Shown here: in pieces, positions 26,325 to 35,122 of the stretch
How the letters are laid out: each line of letters starts with the position of its first letter
Numbering within the stretch: position 1 is the stretch's first letter
NCBI GenBank assembly: GCA_003151515.1
Contig: PLXS01000016.1
Location: forward strand, 22,914-86,913
From: Opitutaceae bacterium
GTDB lineage: Bacteria > Verrucomicrobiota > Verrucomicrobiia > Opitutales > Opitutaceae
Length of the DNA stretch: 64,000 bases
Direction: 5' to 3'
Translations under genes and position numbers: made by a program
Notes under the pieces: model-generated
Seen by the model: the letters and a program-made list of their open reading frames with translations, nothing else
What the model was told of the DNA's origin: nothing
The model's database searches: none

Positions 26325-27568
26325 CGGCCCACCCCCATCTTGCGGAGGCGCTTCGCCGCGGTCTCGAGGCCCTCCTCGGTCGGCTCGATGGCCTCGGGGA
26401 TCTTCAGGCCCCGCAGGGCCGCGTCGATGTCCTTAAGCCCGTGGCCCGTCACAAGGACGACCACCTGGTCGGCTGGCCCAGCGAGCCCCCTGCCGCGCAG
26501 CTTCAGAAGCCCGGCCGCGGCGGCCGCAGCCGCGGGCTCCGCGAAGACGCCGCTCACGGCGGCCAGCACCCTCTGGCCCTCCATGATCTCCCTGTCGCTC
26601 ACGGTGAGCGAGGCCCCGCCGCTCCTCATCACGGCCGCCCGCGCAAGGTGCGCGTTCGCCGGCACGCTGACCGAGATCGAGTCGGCGATCGTCGACGGAT
26701 TGCGCGCGGCGCGGTATTTGCCCGTCTCGATGTAGCGGTGGATGGCGTCCGAGCGCTCGGCCTGCACGCAGACGAGGCGCGGCAGCTCCGGGATGAGCCG
26801 CGCCGCGAGCAGGTCCTCGAAGGCCTTGGCGACCCCGGCGAGGATGACGCCGTCTCCCGTCGGCACGAGGACGACGGACGGCGCCCGCCACTTGTTCTGC
26901 ATCCAGATCTCGAGCCCCACGGTCTTCTTCCCCTCGATGGTGAGGGGATGGTAGGCCGTGTTGCGGTTCAGGCCCCCGTAGCGCGCGGTGTATTCGAGGG
27001 AAAGGCGGAAGGCGTCGTCGTACGTGCCCGCGACCGGGACCACCGACGCACCGTGGAGCAGCATCTGCGCGAGCTTCGCCCTTGGGGCGCTCCTGGGGAC
27101 GAAGATGACGGCCCGCCTGCCCGCAGCGGCGCAGACCGCCGCGAGCGAGCTCGCCGCGTTTCCCGTCGAGGCCGCCACGATGGTCCCCTCGCCCAGCCTG
27201 CACGCCTCGGCGGCCACGAGGAAGGACGCCCGGTCCTTGAGCGACCCGCTGGGGTTGAGCGCGTCGTTCTTAACCCAGGTGTTGGGGAGGCGCGCCGCGC
27301 GCCCGAGGGCCTCCGCGCGGAAGAAGGGCGTCCAGCCCATCGGGTACGGCGGGAAGTACCGGGGCTCGACCGCGCAGAACAGTCCCCAGTCCGGGTCGGA
27401 CTTCCTGAACCTCCTTGCGATCTTGTCCGCGTCGAACTCGGCGGCGAGCACCCCGCAGAGCGGGATGCCCGGGCGGTAGGCGCGGCCGCACTCGGGGCAG
27501 AGGTAGCGCACCTCGTCGCGCTCGTAGCTCCTCCCGCAGGCGGTGCACCGGTATGCGAATGCGGCCAT
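26321..27568 (-). CDS. Threonine synthase-like PLP enzyme with N-terminal zinc ribbon
   Basis: 415 residues. An N-terminal zinc ribbon (YRCTACGRSY and YLCPECGRAY, two CxxC pairs) precedes a fold-type II PLP domain with the Lys in NPSGSLKDRAS and the Gly-rich segment VPTGDGVILAG. This is the layout of ThrC and of diverged ThrC-like enzymes. Placement inside the purine operon, coupled to the molybdopterin subunit (GTGA overlap), argues for a catabolic elimination reaction rather than threonine synthesis; that is inference. Together with the PLP enzyme at 20920 it gives the operon two unrelated fold-type II enzymes. Confidence 0.78.
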   Translation of the reverse strand: MAAFAYRCTACGRSYERDEVRYLCPECGRAYRPGIPLCGVLAAEFDADKIARRFRKSDPDWGLFCAVEPRYFPPYPMGWTPFFRAEALGRAARLPNTWVKNDALNPSGSLKDRASFLVAAEACRLGEGTIVAASTGNAASSLAAVCAAAGRRAVIFVPRSAPRAKLAQMLLHGASVVPVAGTYDDAFRLSLEYTARYGGLNRNTAYHPLTIEGKKTVGLEIWMQNKWRAPSVVLVPTGDGVILAGVAKAFEDLLAARLIPELPRLVCVQAERSDAIHRYIETGKYRAARNPSTIADSISVSVPANAHLARAAVMRSGGASLTVSDREIMEGQRVLAAVSGVFAEPAAAAAAAGLLKLRGRGLAGPADQVVVLVTGHGLKDIDAALRGLKIPEAIEPTEEGLETAAKRLRKMGVGR

Positions 27569-27576
27569 GGGGCGGC

Positions 27577-28833
27577 CTAGACCTTTCCGTTGAGGCGGGC
27601 CACGAAGGCCGCGTAGAACGCCACGGCCTCGCTCAGGTGCCCGACCGGGCAGGCCTCGTCCGCTGCGTGCGCGTAGACCTCGTTTCCCGGCCCGAGCCCG
27701 AGAGTCGGGATCCCGTTGAGGCCCGCGGTCGCGATGCCGTTGGTGCTGAAGGTCCACTTGTCGACGGTCGGCGCCCTGCCGAGCGCGCCCGCGTAGGCGT
27801 CGACGGCGTCCTTGAGGTAGGGGGAGCGCTCGTCGAGGGTCCACGTCGGGTAGTACTTCTCGGTGGGGTAGACCTTGCCGGTGTAGGCGGCCTCCTCGTA
27901 CTTGAGGACGAAGACCCTCGCGTCGGGGCAGCCCGCGCGCTCCGCCGCGCCCTTCACCTCGGCGAGCGCGCTCTCCTTGGTCTCGCCCGCCGTGAGCCTG
28001 CGGTCGAGGTGGATGGCCGCCTCGTCGGCCACGGCGCAGAGCGAGGGCGAGGACGACCTGACCTCGGAAATGGTGACCGTCCCCTTGCCGAGGAACGGGT
28101 CGGTGCGCAGGCGCCCGTTCAGCTTCTCTATCTCGAGCGCGACGCGCGCGATCTTGTAGATGGCGTTGTCGCCGCGCTCGGGCGCCGAGCCGTGGCAGCT
28201 CCTGCCCTTGACCTCGACGCGGATCTCCATTCGCCCGCGGTGCCCGCGGTAGATGTTCAGGTTCGTGGGTTCGGTGATGACGACGAGCTCGGGCCGGATC
28301 TTGTCCTCGTTGATGATGTACTGCCAGCAGAGGCCGTCGCAGTCCTCCTCCATGACCGTGCCCGTGAAGTAGATCGTGAACTGGTCGTTCAGGCCCAGCT
28401 CCTTGATGACGCGGCCCGCGTGGATCATCGTCGCGACGCCGCCCTTCTGGTCGACCGAGCCGCGGCCCCGGAGCATCCCCCCGACCACCTTCCCGTCGAA
28501 CGGGCCGAAGGTCCACTGCGACCGGTCGCCCGGGTAGACCGTGTCAACGTGCCCGTCGAACGCGAGGACCCTCGGGCCGGAGCCGATGCGCCCGATGATG
28601 TTGCCCAGGCCGTCGACCCGGACCCCGTCGAAGCCGAGTTTCTTCATCTCCTTCCTGATGACCGCGATGACGCCGCGCTCCTTCGAGGAGAAGGACTGCG
28701 TGCGCACGAGCTCCGAGAGGAACCGCGCGGTGTCGCCCTCCATCTCCTTGGCGCGCCGGTGTATCGCCTCGTAGCTGATGGGCGCCGTCGGTGTCTTTTT
28801 TGGGCGGGGTTTGGATGTCAGGATCTTTGCCAT
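27577..28833 (-). CDS. ygeY: YgeY-type M20 peptidase/deacetylase of the purine cluster
   Basis: 418 residues. The M20 dinuclear metal site is intact: DGHVDTVY (His and Asp), GRGSVDQKGG (bridging Asp), MEEDCDG (Glu pair), a later TEPTN and a His in NEVYAHAADE. The dimerisation segment GRMEIRVEVKGRSCHGSAPERGDNAIYKIA is characteristic. This subgroup is known as YgeY, a hydrolase found with ygeW, ssnA and xdh. It would cleave an amide intermediate in purine breakdown. The ATG overlaps the end of the ssnA gene by 16 bases. The N-terminal Lys-rich stretch (KPRPKKTP) is an unusual short extension. Confidence 0.88.
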   Translation of the reverse strand: MAKILTSKPRPKKTPTAPISYEAIHRRAKEMEGDTARFLSELVRTQSFSSKERGVIAVIRKEMKKLGFDGVRVDGLGNIIGRIGSGPRVLAFDGHVDTVYPGDRSQWTFGPFDGKVVGGMLRGRGSVDQKGGVATMIHAGRVIKELGLNDQFTIYFTGTVMEEDCDGLCWQYIINEDKIRPELVVITEPTNLNIYRGHRGRMEIRVEVKGRSCHGSAPERGDNAIYKIARVALEIEKLNGRLRTDPFLGKGTVTISEVRSSSPSLCAVADEAAIHLDRRLTAGETKESALAEVKGAAERAGCPDARVFVLKYEEAAYTGKVYPTEKYYPTWTLDERSPYLKDAVDAYAGALGRAPTVDKWTFSTNGIATAGLNGIPTLGLGPGNEVYAHAADEACPVGHLSEAVAFYAAFVARLNGKV

Positions 28834-30158
28834 AAATTCCTTGCGAGCTCGCGGGCCCGCTCGTTCGCGCGCTCCTCGTCCACGTCGATGAGGAGCCGGC
28901 CGTGCTCCATGAGCACGCGGCCGCCGACCACCGTGGTGTCGACCCTCGCCTGGGAGAGCCCGAAGAGGGCGTGCCCCAGGGCGTTGTCGGAGACGAGCGG
29001 CGTCGGCGGGTCGTAGTCGAAGATGGCGACGTCGCCCACGCAGCCCTTGCGCAGCTCCCCGAAGCGAAGGCCGAAGATGCGGCTGGCGATCCGCGGGTTC
29101 CCGTCGAAGAGGGCCCCCGTCACCTCCCTGAAGCCCGCCGACGGGTTGCGGGTCTCCGCGCGCTGGGCCCAGAGGGCAACGCGCAGCTCCTCCAGCATGT
29201 TCGCCGTCATGGCGTCGGTCCCAAGGCCCAGCACGGCGCCCCGGCGCGCCATCTCGACCACGTTCGCGGTCCCGACCGCGTTGTTGAGGTTCGACTGCGG
29301 GTTGTGGGCCACCGCGGTCCCCGACTGCGCGAGCATGTCGATCTCCTTCTGCGAGACGTGGACGCAGTGCGCGGCGACCGAGCGCCTCCCCAGGATACCC
29401 TGCTTCTCGAGCCGCGCGATGACGCTCGCCTTGGCCGTGCGCAGCGTCGCCTGCTGGTCGCCGAGCGCCTCCGCGGCGTGGATGTGGAAGCCGGCCCCCA
29501 GGGAGTGCCCCAGGCCGGCCGCCTCCTCGAGCGTCTTGTCCGAGAGCGTGAACGAGGCGTGAAGCCCGAAGAGCGCCCTCAGGTTGCCGTCGCCGTGCTC
29601 CTGGCACTTGCGGATGAAGCGGGCGTTCTCATCCAGGCCCTCCCTGGCGGAGCGGGCCCCGTGACGGTCGGACACCTCGTAGCAGAGGCAGGCCCGAAGC
29701 CCCGTCTCGCCGACGGCCCGCGCTATCGCGTCCAGGGAGCCCGCGGCCGCGCGCGGGCTCGCGTGGTGGTCGATGAGGGTCGTCGTTCCGTGCCTGATCG
29801 AGTCGATGAGCGCGACAAGCGCGCTGCTGTAGCAGTCCTCCTCGGTCAGCGCGCAGTCCAGGCGCCACCAGAGGTTGCGCAGCACGCCCATGAAGTCGTG
29901 CGAGGGCCGCACCTTGAGCATGCCTCGAGCGAAGGTGCTGTAGAGGTGGGTGTGCGCGTTTATGAGGCCCGGCACGACGACCTTGCCCGAGGCGTCGATG
30001 CGCTTCCCGGAGAACGCGCCTATGCGGCTTCCGGGCGCGATGCGCGCAATCAGGCCGTCCTTGATCAGGATGCTGTGGTTGCGCCGCACCGAGGGCACCG
30101 CCCCGGTGGATAGCAGGGTGCCGTTTTCAATGAGCAGGGACTCGTGCATGGAAGCCAT
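28818..30158 (-). CDS. ssnA: SsnA-type aminohydrolase
   Basis: 446 residues of the amidohydrolase superfamily. Metal ligands are all present: HTH in GLINAHTHLY (about 67), His in GFHIHAAEA, His in AHCVHVSQKE and the Asp in LGLGTDAMTANM. The composition matches SsnA, a guanine-deaminase-like hydrolase that occurs with ygeW, ygeY and xdh. It would deaminate or ring-open a purine-derived heterocycle in the cytosol. It starts five bases behind the dihydropyrimidine-dehydrogenase-like gene. This intact site contrasts with the broken metal site of the HutI-like protein at 16143. Confidence 0.88.
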   Translation of the reverse strand: MASMHESLLIENGTLLSTGAVPSVRRNHSILIKDGLIARIAPGSRIGAFSGKRIDASGKVVVPGLINAHTHLYSTFARGMLKVRPSHDFMGVLRNLWWRLDCALTEEDCYSSALVALIDSIRHGTTTLIDHHASPRAAAGSLDAIARAVGETGLRACLCYEVSDRHGARSAREGLDENARFIRKCQEHGDGNLRALFGLHASFTLSDKTLEEAAGLGHSLGAGFHIHAAEALGDQQATLRTAKASVIARLEKQGILGRRSVAAHCVHVSQKEIDMLAQSGTAVAHNPQSNLNNAVGTANVVEMARRGAVLGLGTDAMTANMLEELRVALWAQRAETRNPSAGFREVTGALFDGNPRIASRIFGLRFGELRKGCVGDVAIFDYDPPTPLVSDNALGHALFGLSQARVDTTVVGGRVLMEHGRLLIDVDEERANERARELARNLWQRS

Positions 30159-30163
30159 GGGGA

Positions 30164-32650
30164 TCAGTGCTCGGCGAGCGCGGCCAGCTCCTGGCGCGTG
30201 CGCGTGCGCATCGAGAGCGCCCCCGCGAAGCACTTCTGGGCGCAGAGCGAGCAGCCGATGCAGCGCGCCGGGTCGAACCGGGGCAGGCCGCGCCCGTCGA
30301 GCTCCACCGCCTGGTACGGGCAGCGCGCGCAGTTGCCGCAGTGCTCGCAGAGCGCGGCGGCGACCCGGGGAACCTTCTTCGTGGCCGAGAGGGAGCCGAA
30401 GTCCGTTATGGGGTCCGGGAGCGCCGAGCCGACCAGCTCGCGCACCGAGCGCAGCCCCCGCTCCTCAAGCAGGTGGCTCAGGCCCGAGTGGAGCTCGTCC
30501 ACGTAGCCCAGGCCGTACTTCATGACTGCGGTGCAGAACTGCACCGTCTCGGCGCCGAGCGCCATGAAGTTCGCCGCGTCGCGGTAGGTCATCGCCCCGC
30601 CGTTGCCGGAGACGGTGACGCCCATGCCTGCGGCCTTCGCGAGCGTCAGGTTGCTGATCTGCTGGACGCCCGCACCGGACATGCCGATCACGACCCCCTC
30701 GTCCCAGCGCCGGCCGGGGGCCGGCCTGAAGGCGAGCGACGGGAAGCTGTTGGCGAGGGTCACGCCCGCCTTCTTGTCCGGGTGGCGCGCGAGGACGTCG
30801 ACGATCGCCCGGATGATGGGCTGTATGGCCGTCACCGCCCCCGTCAGCTTGAAGAGCTTCGGCACGCCGGGCTCGCCGGCCTGCATCACCCAGCCCACGA
30901 CCTTCGCCGTCAGCTCGGCGCTCTGCGACACCAGGTCCCCGTGCGTCCCGTCCCCGCCCTGGGGGCAGGAGAGGCTGTATTCGACGCCCATGGCGCCGGC
31001 CGCCTCAAGCCTGCGCGTGTTCGCCTGCCACGCCGCGCGGTCGGCCTCGTCGCGCCCGGTGAGCGGGCCGCCCGTCGACGCGAGCGTGAGGCGGTCGGGG
31101 AACTCGCGCACCAGGCGCTCGACCTCCCGGCACACGCGCTCGAGCGCGTGCCCGGAGACATTGTCGCAGTTTCCGTAGGTCGAGGCCCCGAGGACGAACA
31201 TGTACTCGCTCGGGATGTGGATCGGGACGCCGTCGAACGCCGTCTTCATGACCGCGCCCGACCAGCCCCTGCGGTAGGCCGCCGCCACCTGGTCGTATCC
31301 GTCCGTGTGCGGCGCAGCCGAGAGGAGGAGGGGCGAAGGGATCGGCCTTCCGAAGAACTCGGCGCCCAGGGGCACCGGCATCGGGTTGACTCCGGCGAGG
31401 ACGGCGCGGCTCTTGGCGCGGCTGGCGATCCTCGGTCGCGCGCGCCCCTGCAGGAGCGCGTCCGCCTCCAGCGCCGCGTTCTTCCCGCTCGCCACGGACT
31501 CGACAACCGTGGACGAGCCGAGGACGAGGTCTCCCGCGTGGAAGATGCGCGGCGAGCGCGCCGCGGGCATCGACGCGCGGTTGCCTATCGCGCTGACGAC
31601 AAGGTCGAAACTCCTCACGACCGGGCGCTCCCCGGCGGCGGCGACGAAGTTCTCGGGCCGCGCCTCCCTCCCCCTGGGGAGTGTCTGCCGCGAGAGCCTG
31701 AGGCCCCGGACGCGCCCGCCCCTTCGCACGACGGCAAGCGGCCGCATGCAGGCTGATATCTCGACCGAGTGCTCCAGGAGCATGCGCCGCTCGTACGCCG
31801 TGATGGGCATGTCACGAAGGCGCCTGCGGTAGACGAGCTCCACGCAGGCCGCGCCCCGGCGGGCCGCGGTCGTCGCGCAGTCGGCCGCCACCGCGCCGCC
31901 CCCGATGATGGCGACACGCCTGCCCTCGAGCCGCGCGGCGCCCTCGAGGAACGTCTGCCACGGGACGGCGCCCTCCTCGCCCGGGATACCCATGCGCGCC
32001 GGCGTCCCCAACCCCGCGCACACGATGACGGCCTCGAAGGAGCCCAGCAGCTGAGCGGGGTCAGCGACCTCGGCGCCGTGCCTGAACCTGACCCAGCCCA
32101 GGGCCTTCACGAAGGCGATGTCCGAGCGCACGACGCCGGGCGGCAGCCGGAACCCCGGGATCAGGTTCATCATCCCGCCCGGGCCCCGGCGCTGGTCAAA
32201 GACGGTCACGCGGTACCCGCGCTGGGCGAGGACGCCCGCGGCGCCAAGGCCCGCGGGGCCCGCCCCTATGACCGCCACCTTCCTGCCGTTGTCCGGCATC
32301 GGCTTCGGCCTGCGAAGCCCGAGCCTCTTGGCCCTGGCGACGATCGCGGCCTGAACCGCCGGGATCTCGATCGGCCGGTCGAAGGTCCGGCGCGAGCAGG
32401 CCCTCATGCAGAAGGTGTCTGGGCAAACGGCGCCGCACACGCCGCCGAGCGGGTTCGCTCCCATGATGAGGGCGGCCGAGCGCCTGATGTCGGCGGGCCG
32501 GCCCCCGCGCGCCGCCATGATGAAGTCCGCCGGCGAGCAGTCCGCTGGGCACGCCCGCTGGCAGGGCTTCTCCTCGCAGAAGACGCAGCGGTCCAGCTCC
32601 GCGCGCAGCTGCGCGTCTGTGAGGAATTTAAATGAGGCGTACATGGGCAT
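30164..32650 (-). CDS. Dihydropyrimidine dehydrogenase-like flavoprotein (GltD-PreA fusion)
   Basis: 828 residues in the order of mammalian dihydropyrimidine dehydrogenase. First an N-terminal Fe-S region (CVFCEEKPCQRACPADCSP, GAVCPDTFCMRAC); then an FAD domain (VIGAGPAGLGAAG) with an NADPH loop (IIGGGAVAADCA); then a dihydroorotate-dehydrogenase-like FMN barrel (EYSLSCPQGG); and a C-terminal ferredoxin (CEHCGNCARCP, CIGCSLCAQKC). The position of the mammalian active Cys holds Val or Ser. It heads the operon where other clusters have YgfK, so I infer it reduces a purine-derived ring or accepts electrons from the molybdenum enzyme. The gene is divergent from arcC. Confidence 0.85.
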   Translation of the reverse strand: MPMYASFKFLTDAQLRAELDRCVFCEEKPCQRACPADCSPADFIMAARGGRPADIRRSAALIMGANPLGGVCGAVCPDTFCMRACSRRTFDRPIEIPAVQAAIVARAKRLGLRRPKPMPDNGRKVAVIGAGPAGLGAAGVLAQRGYRVTVFDQRRGPGGMMNLIPGFRLPPGVVRSDIAFVKALGWVRFRHGAEVADPAQLLGSFEAVIVCAGLGTPARMGIPGEEGAVPWQTFLEGAARLEGRRVAIIGGGAVAADCATTAARRGAACVELVYRRRLRDMPITAYERRMLLEHSVEISACMRPLAVVRRGGRVRGLRLSRQTLPRGREARPENFVAAAGERPVVRSFDLVVSAIGNRASMPAARSPRIFHAGDLVLGSSTVVESVASGKNAALEADALLQGRARPRIASRAKSRAVLAGVNPMPVPLGAEFFGRPIPSPLLLSAAPHTDGYDQVAAAYRRGWSGAVMKTAFDGVPIHIPSEYMFVLGASTYGNCDNVSGHALERVCREVERLVREFPDRLTLASTGGPLTGRDEADRAAWQANTRRLEAAGAMGVEYSLSCPQGGDGTHGDLVSQSAELTAKVVGWVMQAGEPGVPKLFKLTGAVTAIQPIIRAIVDVLARHPDKKAGVTLANSFPSLAFRPAPGRRWDEGVVIGMSGAGVQQISNLTLAKAAGMGVTVSGNGGAMTYRDAANFMALGAETVQFCTAVMKYGLGYVDELHSGLSHLLEERGLRSVRELVGSALPDPITDFGSLSATKKVPRVAAALCEHCGNCARCPYQAVELDGRGLPRFDPARCIGCSLCAQKCFAGALSMRTRTRQELAALAEH

Positions 32651-32804
32651 GCGGTCCCGCGATGCTACATGCTCTCACCTAGCCCCGCGCCCCTCTCCAC
32701 AGCTCTTGGCTAATGCTCCGCATTTCTTGGCGCCCGGCTCCTCGGATATTGACCTTCCCGGGGGCCGGTGACTCAGGATTGCGGGCTCGGCCGGGCGCGC
32801 CCCC

Positions 32805-33743
32805 ATGAAAACCATCGTAATCGCCATCGGCGGCAATTCGCTCATCAAGGATGCGCGGCACCAGAGCGTGGCCGACCAGTACGCCGCCGTGGTCGAGACA
32901 ATCCGTCACATCACGGACATGCTCGAGCAGGGGTGCCGGATCGTGATCACGCACGGAAACGGCCCCCAGGTCGGCTTCATCCTCCTGCGAAGCGAGCATT
33001 CCCGCGGCATCCTGCATGAGGTGCCCCTGGACTCGATAGTCGCCGACACCCAGGGTGCCCTGGGCTACCAGATCCAGCAGGCGCTCGAGAACGAGTTCCG
33101 AAGGCGCAGGCTCTCCAAGTCGGTGGCCGCGATCGTGACGCAGACCCTCGTCGACCGAGCCGACCCGGCGTTCAGCAACCCGACCAAGCCGATCGGGGAG
33201 TTCTACACGCGCGAGCAGGCCGAGGAGAGGCGCACCGTCGACAAGTGGCAGATGGTCGAGGACGCGGGCCGGGGATGGAGGCGCGTCGTGCCCTCGCCCA
33301 AGCCCGTGCGCATCATCGAGTCCGAGGTGATCCGCCATCTGGCGTCGGGCGGCTGCGTCGTCATCGCTGCGGGCGGCGGCGGGATCCCCGTCGTCGCCGA
33401 CGACAACGGCCTCCTCTCCGGGGTGGCGGCGGTCATTGACAAGGACCTCGCGTCAGCGGTCCTCGCCGCGCAGATGGGCGCCGATGTCCTCATGATCTCG
33501 ACGGACGTCGAGAGGGTGTGCCTCAACTACGGGACGCCCGACGAAAGGGCGCTGGACACCGTGACCATCGAGGAGGCCAGACGATTCATCGCCGAGGGGC
33601 ACTTCGGGAAGGGCTCCATGCTCCCCAAGGTCGAGGCCTGCATCGCCTTCATGGAGAGGCGCGGGGGAATGGCCGTCATCACCTGCCCCGCCCTGCTGTC
33701 CGCCGCGCTCGAGGGCAAGGCCGGAACCCGGTTCGTCGCGTGA
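32805..33743 (+). CDS. arcC: Carbamate kinase
   Basis: 312 residues. Typical motifs are MKTIVIAIGGNSLI at the N-terminus, VITHGNGPQVGF, GYQIQQALENE, the PTKPIGEFY segment and IAAGGGGIPV, with the nucleotide-binding DKDLASAVLA. It converts carbamoyl phosphate and ADP to ATP, carbamate and CO2/ammonia. It is divergent from the purine operon across a 154-base region that must contain both promoters; this placement supports energy conservation from the YgeW product. No arginine deiminase genes are nearby, so a role in arginine fermentation is less likely. Confidence 0.92.
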   Translation: MKTIVIAIGGNSLIKDARHQSVADQYAAVVETIRHITDMLEQGCRIVITHGNGPQVGFILLRSEHSRGILHEVPLDSIVADTQGALGYQIQQALENEFRRRRLSKSVAAIVTQTLVDRADPAFSNPTKPIGEFYTREQAEERRTVDKWQMVEDAGRGWRRVVPSPKPVRIIESEVIRHLASGGCVVIAAGGGGIPVVADDNGLLSGVAAVIDKDLASAVLAAQMGADVLMISTDVERVCLNYGTPDERALDTVTIEEARRFIAEGHFGKGSMLPKVEACIAFMERRGGMAVITCPALLSAALEGKAGTRFVA

Positions 33744-33759
33744 CCCGGGCAACGGCGCC

Positions 33760-34512
33760 CTAGGAGATCCCCGCCGGAACCGGCCCGGGCACTCCCCGCT
33801 TGAGCGCCTCCCTCAGGATGGCCTCCGTCGCGGTCGCCCCCACGCGGCTCACGCCGAGGGCGTGCACCCTCAGGAGGTCGTCCAGGGTGCGGATGCCCCC
33901 CGCGGCCTTTATCTGGATGGCCGGCGGGCAATGCGCGCGCATGAGCTTCAGGTGCCGGTCCGTCGCCCCCTTGTAGCTGTAGTCGCCGTTCGGCTGCTTC
34001 ACGAACCCGTAGCCCGTCGACGTCTTGACGAAGGCGACTCCGATCTCCGAGCAGATCTCGCACATCTGCACGATGTGGGAGTCCTGCAGGTAGTCGTTCT
34101 CGAAGATCACCTTGAGGAGCGCGCCCTGCGCGATGCAGGCGTCGTTGACCCTCCTGATGTCGTCCGCGACGAAGCGCAGGTCGCCCCCGAGGAGGCGGCC
34201 GATGTTGGCCACCATGTCGATCTCCTTGGCCCCCTCGCGCGCGGCCAGCTCCGCCTCCGCGACCTTGATCGCCGTGTGGCTGTTGCCGTGCGGAAAGCCG
34301 ATCACGGAGCAGACGAGGACGCCCGTCCCCGCCAGTCGCTCGGCGGCCCGCGCCGTGTAGTAGGGCTTCACGCAGGCCGTGGCGACGTCATAGCGCACCG
34401 AGAGGGCGCAACCCGCGTCGAGCTGTGCGTCGGTCAGGGTCGGATGCAGGAGCGAGTGGTCGAACATCTTCGCAAGATCAAGGAACGAGGGCTGGCCGGT
34501 GGGGTTGTTCAT
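33760..34512 (-). CDS. deoC: Deoxyribose-phosphate aldolase
   Basis: 250 residues from the ATG at 34512. The class I aldolase residues are visible: the Schiff-base Lys in VAFVKTSTGYG (about 170), the second Lys in IQIKAAGGIRT and the Asp in KEIDMVANIG. The enzyme splits 2-deoxyribose 5-phosphate to glyceraldehyde 3-phosphate and acetaldehyde. It is convergent with arcC (16 bases apart), and next to purine genes it would handle the deoxyribose of salvaged deoxynucleosides. The frame is open upstream to 34749, but the extra sequence is unlike DeoC. Confidence 0.9.
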   Translation of the reverse strand: MNNPTGQPSFLDLAKMFDHSLLHPTLTDAQLDAGCALSVRYDVATACVKPYYTARAAERLAGTGVLVCSVIGFPHGNSHTAIKVAEAELAAREGAKEIDMVANIGRLLGGDLRFVADDIRRVNDACIAQGALLKVIFENDYLQDSHIVQMCEICSEIGVAFVKTSTGYGFVKQPNGDYSYKGATDRHLKLMRAHCPPAIQIKAAGGIRTLDDLLRVHALGVSRVGATATEAILREALKRGVPGPVPAGIS

Positions 34513-35122
34513 GGGATGAAGGAGATGCAGGGCCTCGGTCCCGCCGGGCCCGGCAACCCGATTCCTAGCGCCGTAAAAGCGCCTTGGCAAAGCGTCTTTG
34601 GCCATGCCCGGCAGGCGCCCGCAAGAAGGGTCGATACCGGGAAATCGTTGTCCATAAACTGCTTCGTCTCGGGCATCATTTGAGCTGGATTCTTGTTCGA
34701 CACGCAGTTGCTGGAAGCGGGTTCCCCGGTCCGCCGGAAAGCATCCCACAGCGGGGCCCTAAGAGAATGCTGTTTAACCCGACCGTGCAGAGCCAGCATT
34801 GAACCAAGGCCGCCTCGCATTCGGCCGGCGCCACTTTGAGGTCCTCCGAGGCACCCGTGCCGACATCAGACATTGGTGATACAGCCGTTGGACTTAAGAC
34901 CGGCGGACTCTGATCGGGTGCCAGTGAGCGCAAAGCTTGCACCTGTAACCACACCGCGCACCGGGGGCCGCCCAGGCCCACATTGCATGCCTATTTCACC
35001 CCATAGCGGGCAAAGTAGCAATTGGTTACCCTACCGGCGCAATCAGCCCAAGTCGCATGGCAATTACGCCCCCAGTTTCAATCAGAATGTAGAAAGAGTC
35101 AGCACGTAGAAAGAAGAAGCAT
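34513..35122. other. Intergenic region with promoter of the secreted Ig-like protein
   Basis: About 610 bases with no convincing gene. Frames at 34584 and 34873 lack family features, and the latter would run through the promoter. The last 130 bases contain the ACCCCAT promoter described at 34991. The region is less GC-rich than its surroundings from about 35030 on. I see no tRNA or terminator. Confidence 0.5.
34991..35032 (+). promoter_or_regulatory. Promoter with ACCCCATA motif, secreted Ig-like protein
   Basis: CTATTTCACCCCATAG at 34991-35006 shares TTTCACCCCATA with the sites at 3946 and 46551, but the left half (GGGT) is degenerate. TACCCT at 35027-35032 lies at the same distance (22 bases after the T of ACCCCAT) as the -10 hexamers of the other sites. 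The predicted transcript start is about 84 bases before the ATG at 35123. Confidence 0.5.

Noticed and set aside
24321..26735. Very long open frames antisense to real genes, such as the 804-codon frame opposite the molybdenum hydroxylase, and those opposite the MFS, GH2 and permease genes.
   Set aside because: Products are Arg/Pro/Gly/Ala-rich without family motifs, and the opposite strand carries clear conserved proteins. High GC content produces such shadows.
27577..28833. Possible selenocysteine or selenium enzymes, because YgeY and SsnA are often labelled as selenium-linked.
   Set aside because: No in-frame UGA codons or selenocysteine-insertion structures were noticed in the cluster; the label comes from gene neighbourhood only.
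30164..32650. The active-site Cys of mammalian dihydropyrimidine dehydrogenase is Val or Ser in the DPD-like protein.
   Set aside because: As I recall the E. coli PreA sequence, it also lacks Cys at this place, so the change does not by itself indicate an inactive or new enzyme.
34873..35109. A 78-codon frame upstream of the secreted Ig-like protein.
   Set aside because: It spans the predicted promoter, shows no family features and would end directly before the real start.
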